Of a stretch of 64,000 nt of DNA, positions 1 through 64,000 are shown in pieces (the stretch's first letter is position 1; each line of letters begins with the position of its first letter). A model generated the notes under the pieces. The model saw only the letters and a list, made by a program, of their open reading frames with translations. It did no database searches and was not told where the DNA came from. The stretch is from Amorphochlora amoebiformis (taxonomy: Eukaryota > Cercozoa > Chlorarachniophyceae): contig BAAHQB010000084.1 of assembly GCA_054601695.1 (NCBI GenBank), forward strand, positions 372,001 to 436,000, written 5' to 3'. Both the position numbers and the translations under genes were made by a program.

Positions 1-13586
<13,586 letters not shown>

Positions 13587-13691
13587 ACGTGGGGGGGGTC
13601 GCCTCCGGTCTGCCGACTTTTTAAAAACCTTTTCATTTCTCGCAGATCTTTTCGCAACCGCCAGCAACGGGCACAGGTGGCCTTCGAGCTA
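13587..13691. promoter_or_regulatory. Compact divergent promoter between IF-2 and the SAP-domain gene
   Basis: The two proposed ATGs face apart with 105 bp between them, so both genes must share or overlap regulatory sequence or start inside each other's 5' region. The interval is GC-richer than the surrounding introns and holds a run of eight G at 13591-13598. An acceptor-like site (TTTCTCGCAG, ending 13645) on the plus strand could belong to a 5'-UTR intron of the SAP gene. No TATA box stands out. Confidence 0.5.
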
Positions 13692-15269
13692 ATGCCGGCT
13701 TCCCTGAGGACTTTAGACTTTCGTTCCGTTGATCAACTGGGAAGGAAGGAGTTACAGTACTATGCTAAGACCATCAAAGTTCGAGCAAACCAAAAGGTGT
13801 ATGTATATCCAGATTGCACCTCCATATTTAATCCAACGACTCCTCGTCTGAATTATTCCTCCTACAATCTTTAATTCTGAGTAGAATGGAGTTCTCCGCC
13901 GTGCCCTGAAGATGTATATATCTTTGAAGAGACCTTCTATGACTATCATCCACGAGGAGGACGACCGCTCTCCACCTGAGACCTCCCAAGAAAACTTGCC
14001 GCCAAACCCAAAGCACACTGACCCCGGCGGGAAGGCCGAAGCCCCCAGCAGCAATACAGTTGGCTGTCATGTTCCAGATTTACTGGTCAATGGCTTTGAA
14101 CCCAAGAAACATGTCCCTCGGCGTGAGAGCTTGAGCAGCACAATCTCAGGATTGGACCCTTCCGTTCAGGTCTTAATGTCCAAACAACCATTGACATATT
14201 CACACGAAAAGTATTTATTCATATGGCCAGTGTACACTTAGTTTCCAAGCACCTATAAACAAATTTGAAACCAGTTAACATTCTCTCAAGTCCTAATACC
14301 GTTGTACATTCGTACAGGCTATCCTAGCAAGATCGCGCGTTGTGCGGAGCGACAGCCCAACGCGGCGAAACACCATCTCATCATCGTCAACAGATGCAAT
14401 AGAAGAAAAGGTCATATCGCCACGCTCACTCCCAGCTGCTTCGACTCTCGTGACGACTGCACGTGATCTGGCACTCAAAAGCATCGACGAGATAGTGTAT
14501 GGTCACCCAAGATTCCAGTCCCTCTCATGCGCTCGATATAGATCACACATCGTCTCCACTCTTGCTGTAGTCCTGACTCAATTGGAAAAATGTTAAAATT
14601 TGGTATGTTTATCCAGGCCGAAGTCGCCCACCGACCCTTCTTTCCAAACCCCAGGTATTTGTTGTCACATCAACGATAGTGTAGAGGTGTCTATGGATTT
14701 GAAAAGTTGTACGTGTATATAGAATGAGCATACACATATACATACATACATACATAGATACATACATACATACAGGTGGCGACAATCCTTTCCTCCGAAG
14801 ATGGAACGCAATTCCCTACCACGCTTCCCAGCCCACTCCACCCCCAGCCTTGAAATCAGCCTTGGAATCTACCTCACCCAGCTCCAACCCATTGCTGCCA
14901 AATCTTCCCTCCCAATCACCCTTACCCCTGAGCAGCGTCGCCGTCGACCTCGACCAGGACCGGGCTGACGTCGACGTCCACAATGACAAGAGCGGCGTCA
15001 ACAAGAGCAGGGTTAAGAAGAGCAAAGTCAAAAAGAGCAAGGTCAAGAAGACCAAAGTCAAGAAGACCAGAGTAAACAAGTGCGGCATCGACAATGGGAA
15101 GGGCAGAGCACGTCATAAGAATAAAGCGAAACCCGTGGCACTATTCTCAAAGAAGCACGCCCCAACCCCTATTGACGGGGTCCAGATGCCAGTGAAAAGC
15201 ACCATCAACACCGTGTCGCGCTTTGCTCGACTACATCCTCCAACTAGATTCGTGTTCATCCAGAATTAG
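13692..15269 (+). CDS. SAP-domain basic protein, NuSAP-like candidate
   Basis: Four exons, 13692-13796, 13885-14169, 14318-14591 and 14776-15269, join in frame to 385 aa ending at TAA. Residues 1-45 form a SAP-type helix pair: LGRKELQYYAKTIKVRANQK followed by NGVLRRALKMY, the layout at the N-terminus of nucleolar and spindle associated protein (NuSAP). The middle is rich in Ser, Pro and acidic residues. Near residue 300 comes a strongly basic array (KKSKVKKSKVKKTKVKK), then a conserved-looking C-terminus with SRFARLHPPTRF. SAP motifs bind DNA; NuSAP also bundles microtubules, but that role is only inferred here. Introns 1-3 are short (88, 148 and 184 nt) and are not TA arrays, unlike the neighbouring genes. 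The third donor (AAAAAT|GTTAAA) is weak and was chosen because it keeps the frame; another reading of exon 4 (around SLEISLGIYLTQLQPI) is open for about 50 codons. Confidence 0.65.
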
Positions 15270-15550
15270 CGAAGTGGGGGGAGAGTGTGTAGCCAAGGGA
15301 GGGTGGAACGGGAAGACAGGGAGACGGATGTAATGTATACTACGACCCGACCCGAACGGGCTCATTAACTTGAGATTGGTGTAGCGTCGAGCTCGAGCGT
15401 GGTTGTGAAAACCGGACTCAATATGTGTATAAGTAGATCTAATTAAAGAGTTTTGTAGGACCTCGAAGCGCATTATTACTAGTATCGTATTACTGAGTAT
15501 TGTCATGATGATATGATCTAGAATGATTCTAGATGATATCTAGGATATAT

Positions 15551-15606
<56 letters not shown>

Positions 15607-16037
15607 CATATATATTATAATATATATATATATACAATTATAATGATGTAGATGATTATATAATTATGATCTAGGTGATATATTTATATTATATTATATA
15701 TATATATATATGTATATTGATATATATATATATATATATACTAGATATATACATATATAGATACGATATATATATCTAGTATATATATATACAGTATATA
15801 TATATATACTATGATATAATATTATTATTATGTCACAGTCTAGACAGTACTAGCACTAGTAGCGGTATAGCATCTATACTCTAGATAACACTAGAGATAC
15901 TCTAGATAAGGTTTAAGTTGAACTTATGACAGTAGTATAATTGTCTTGATTGTATATACATATAAAATTATAAATCAAAAAATATATATACTACAATTGA
16001 TTTCTAGCTAGTGCAATTATTATTATTAATATTATTG

Positions 16038-16077
<40 letters not shown>

Positions 16078-16266
16078 AGTATATATCTAGTATATGTATA
16101 TATGCTAGATATAAATGTATAATATATATATATATAGCATAGTACTATAGTAACTAAGTTATAAATTATAATATCATACAATGTAGAGTATATTCTAGAT
16201 TTATTATAAATATATATTATAATGTTATACAATTATACATGCATGTATATACTCTAGATACTATAG

Positions 16267-16363
<97 letters not shown>

Positions 16364-16384
16364 TATTATTATTATTATTACAAT

Positions 16385-16415
<31 letters not shown>

Positions 16416-16975
16416 GTATACATATATATATATATATATATATATATGCTAATATATCACTATGAAATGAATCTGGCTATGCCGAGTCAATGCGTTCATG
16501 TACTATACATTGTTCAATGATTGTATATCATGATATAAATTTAATTAAATTTCTGTATCAATGATTCAGATGATACCTGATGAGTGGAATTCAGAGCTTG
16601 GTATATACTATATACTATATTTGCTAGATATGTGTAGCTCATACGGTAGATCATTAGTAGATCATTAGTAATATTCATTTTGATCACAAGAATATTAATT
16701 TTCTTGTGTACCAGGAAATATCTTGTAGTACATCTGGTACATGTATATATGTATTACAATGATAAGTATAAATAATATTGAATTGCACCTATAGCATTCT
16801 CCTCATACTCCTGCAGGCAGAAACCCCGGGATTTCACAGGGACTCCGGGGATTCGATGGGGAATTAATATATTTTTTCGGCTCCACCAAGTCTACCAACT
16901 CCATCCCGCCGGGGCGTCGCTTCGACAGGCTCGAAGCAGCTGATTCACTGTCCAACACCAAGTTCCCGCACCAAT
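15270..16975. other. Intergenic spacer, AT-rich and rich in CTAG
   Basis: No coding sequence is visible on either strand. From 15270 to about 15540 lies the 3' flank of the SAP gene. From 15540 to 16450 there is TA-rich sequence with many short palindromes around CTAG (TCTAGA, CTAGAT, ACTAGT), including TCTAGATGATATCTAG at 15528-15543. About 16600-16975 is ordinary promoter-like sequence before the MYND gene, with a GC-rich patch at 16815-16930. Confidence 0.6.
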
Positions 16976-23114
<6,139 letters not shown>

Positions 23115-23886
23115 CAGTATCGATTTTACTAGTTTTATAGTTTTTACATCTAAAAGTTTATCCGGACAGGCGTGAATTCAGAATCCAAGTTCACAGAATA
23201 GTATAGTTCTAGTAGTTGCAAGTAATGACCACATCGAAAGTTGCATTTAGATCTAGCTTTAACTAGTGCAACTTACTCTTTATACTAGTACTAGTAGTAT
23301 ATACAAGTAGTCTACCTAGCTTTATACTTAATCTACTAGAATCTACTAGATCCTAGTTAATTAGTCATGTACTCTCTAGACTCTGGGTACGTTAGAACAA
23401 GATCTACCTAGTCTACGTACCTAGACCTGGAGACTAGAGACTAGACTAGTACTTAGAGAGTAATAATAGAGACAGAGACATGTTATGTGCCAGTGGGTGT
23501 CTAGGATATAAGTTTTTGCGTTCTAGCGTTGCACAAGACTAATCCAACTCACAATCACTAAATTTAATCTTAAACATGTCGAAATCATCGTTAGATCTAG
23601 TAGATCGACTGAGGTGTCAGGAATGACTGAAATGGGAAATTCTAGAAATTACTAGATTTATGTTCTAGTGTTACCATAAACTAGATAAAATCAGACATGA
23701 CTAAGATTTTCATCTGTTCATCAATTATTGTCTCAGGTGCCATGACTAAAAATTTGGAAATCGATAGGTGTTGATCAGTGTATTAATCTAGTAACTAGAT
23801 TAATACCATGATTGTATCCATCAGGCATGACGTCATGACTACAATGGAAAATCGATAGATATGACTAAAATGGAAACCGGTGGATA
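23115..23886. other. Convergent 3' spacer between MYND and GlyRS genes
   Basis: No gene visible. The sequence is non-TA and strikingly rich in CTAG (ACTAGT, TCTAGA, CCTAGA), densest at 23270-23470. It must contain the 3' ends and polyadenylation signals of two converging transcripts; I could not pin these down. Confidence 0.55.
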
Positions 23887-43234
<19,348 letters not shown>

Positions 43235-43906
43235 TGTAGAAACCGATACGATCGCAGTTACAGTCAGACAGAGGTGGGGGGGGGACAGGAGAGAGCTGTG
43301 GGGGCGTCTTAGGACGCGCAAACCACTGTGCATCGTCGAAATTGGCCGGTGGTGGCCGAAAAGATCAAAGTATTTGGCTGTATCTAAACTATTATGTGAA
43401 CATATTTGACTTGGTATGCTTACATATTTTGAAAGGATATGTGCACATATACATAAATAGATATTGAAACTATATCTAAGATATCGGCGAAATGGTTGCC
43501 CGCTCATTCCCGATGGGTCGTAATATCCGCTAATATATCTCAAAATATACCACTTGAGATTTGTTAAGATTGCAAAGTAAACAGTTAAAAGTGTAGAGTA
43601 TAGGTTTTGACAGCAAACAACCTAATATTTCAGATTACCTTCTCACCCAACGTAAATTTACTGGCATTTCCCTCCCCCCCTCTCAAAATCCTGCAAAAGG
43701 GTATATCAGACACGACTTCTTCACTCCTCCTGACGTTTTCCAAGATTTCCCTTGCTCTTGTGGTTTTCCCCACCGGTTTATGGTGAAATTATGTAAAGAA
43801 ATGAATAGTTTTTAGGTGAACAATGTTTTTATTGGGGGGTGTGAATTTTATATGTGTAGTATATATATACATATATACACATACATATTCACACATACAT
43901 GCATAC
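43235..43906. promoter_or_regulatory. Divergent promoter region, GlyRS / GH5
   Basis: The two proposed start codons face apart with 672 bp between them. The interval has no TA array except 43858-43900 and looks like ordinary unique sequence, with a G run at 43275-43285. I see no clear core motif. The GH5 start could lie further 5' if an untranslated or short coding exon exists there. Confidence 0.5.

Positions 43907-64000
<20,094 letters not shown>

Noticed and set aside
14618-14655. Extra exon (AEVAHRPFFPNP) in the SAP gene
   Set aside because: It has an acceptor-like and a donor-like edge, but including it leads to an early stop in exon 4; skipping it keeps a 163-codon frame.

Overview
The window is from the nuclear genome of a microbial eukaryote. 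Genes are split by GT-AG introns and one protein has a MYND zinc finger. The sequence is dominated by (TA)n microsatellites and carries many interstitial TTAGGG-type telomere arrays. I cannot place the lineage. No rRNA, tRNA, CRISPR array or classical transposon was recognised.

Five genes can be rebuilt exon by exon. (1) Minus strand, 13586 to the left edge: a bacterial-type translation initiation factor IF-2, 19 exons, 3' end outside the window. (2) Plus strand, 13692-15269: a SAP-domain protein resembling NuSAP, 4 exons, 385 aa. (3) Plus strand, 16976-23114: a 767-aa protein with a C-terminal MYND zinc finger, 12 exons. (4) Minus strand, 43234-23887: a bacterial-type alpha2 glycyl-tRNA synthetase with an organelle-type presequence; 28 exons join in one frame into 575 aa. 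(5) Plus strand, from 43907 past the right edge: a GH5 subfamily 12-like (endoglycoceramidase-related) glycosidase, at least 28 exons. IF-2 and the SAP gene diverge from a gap of 105 bp; the synthetase and the glycosidase diverge from 672 bp; the MYND gene and the synthetase converge. IF-2 and the synthetase probably both serve organelle translation.

The unusual biology is in the introns of genes 1, 4 and 5. Exons are mostly 28-135 nt. Many introns are almost pure (TA)n that supplies its own splice signals (GTATAT...ATATAG). Others are made mainly of telomere repeats, in either orientation, beginning or ending at the splice site. Next to exons, fragments holding an exon edge plus its splice site are repeated up to seven times between TA tracts, and one group of these copies is inverted. 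Two introns appear to be GC-AG. A roughly 95-bp non-telomeric module recurs inside three telomere arrays. Together these suggest an ongoing process that grows introns out of simple and telomeric repeats and copies exon edges as it goes.

The remaining sequence is intronic minisatellites, (CT)n/(GA)n and T-rich tracts, and AT-rich, CTAG-rich spacers at 15270-16975 and 23115-23886.
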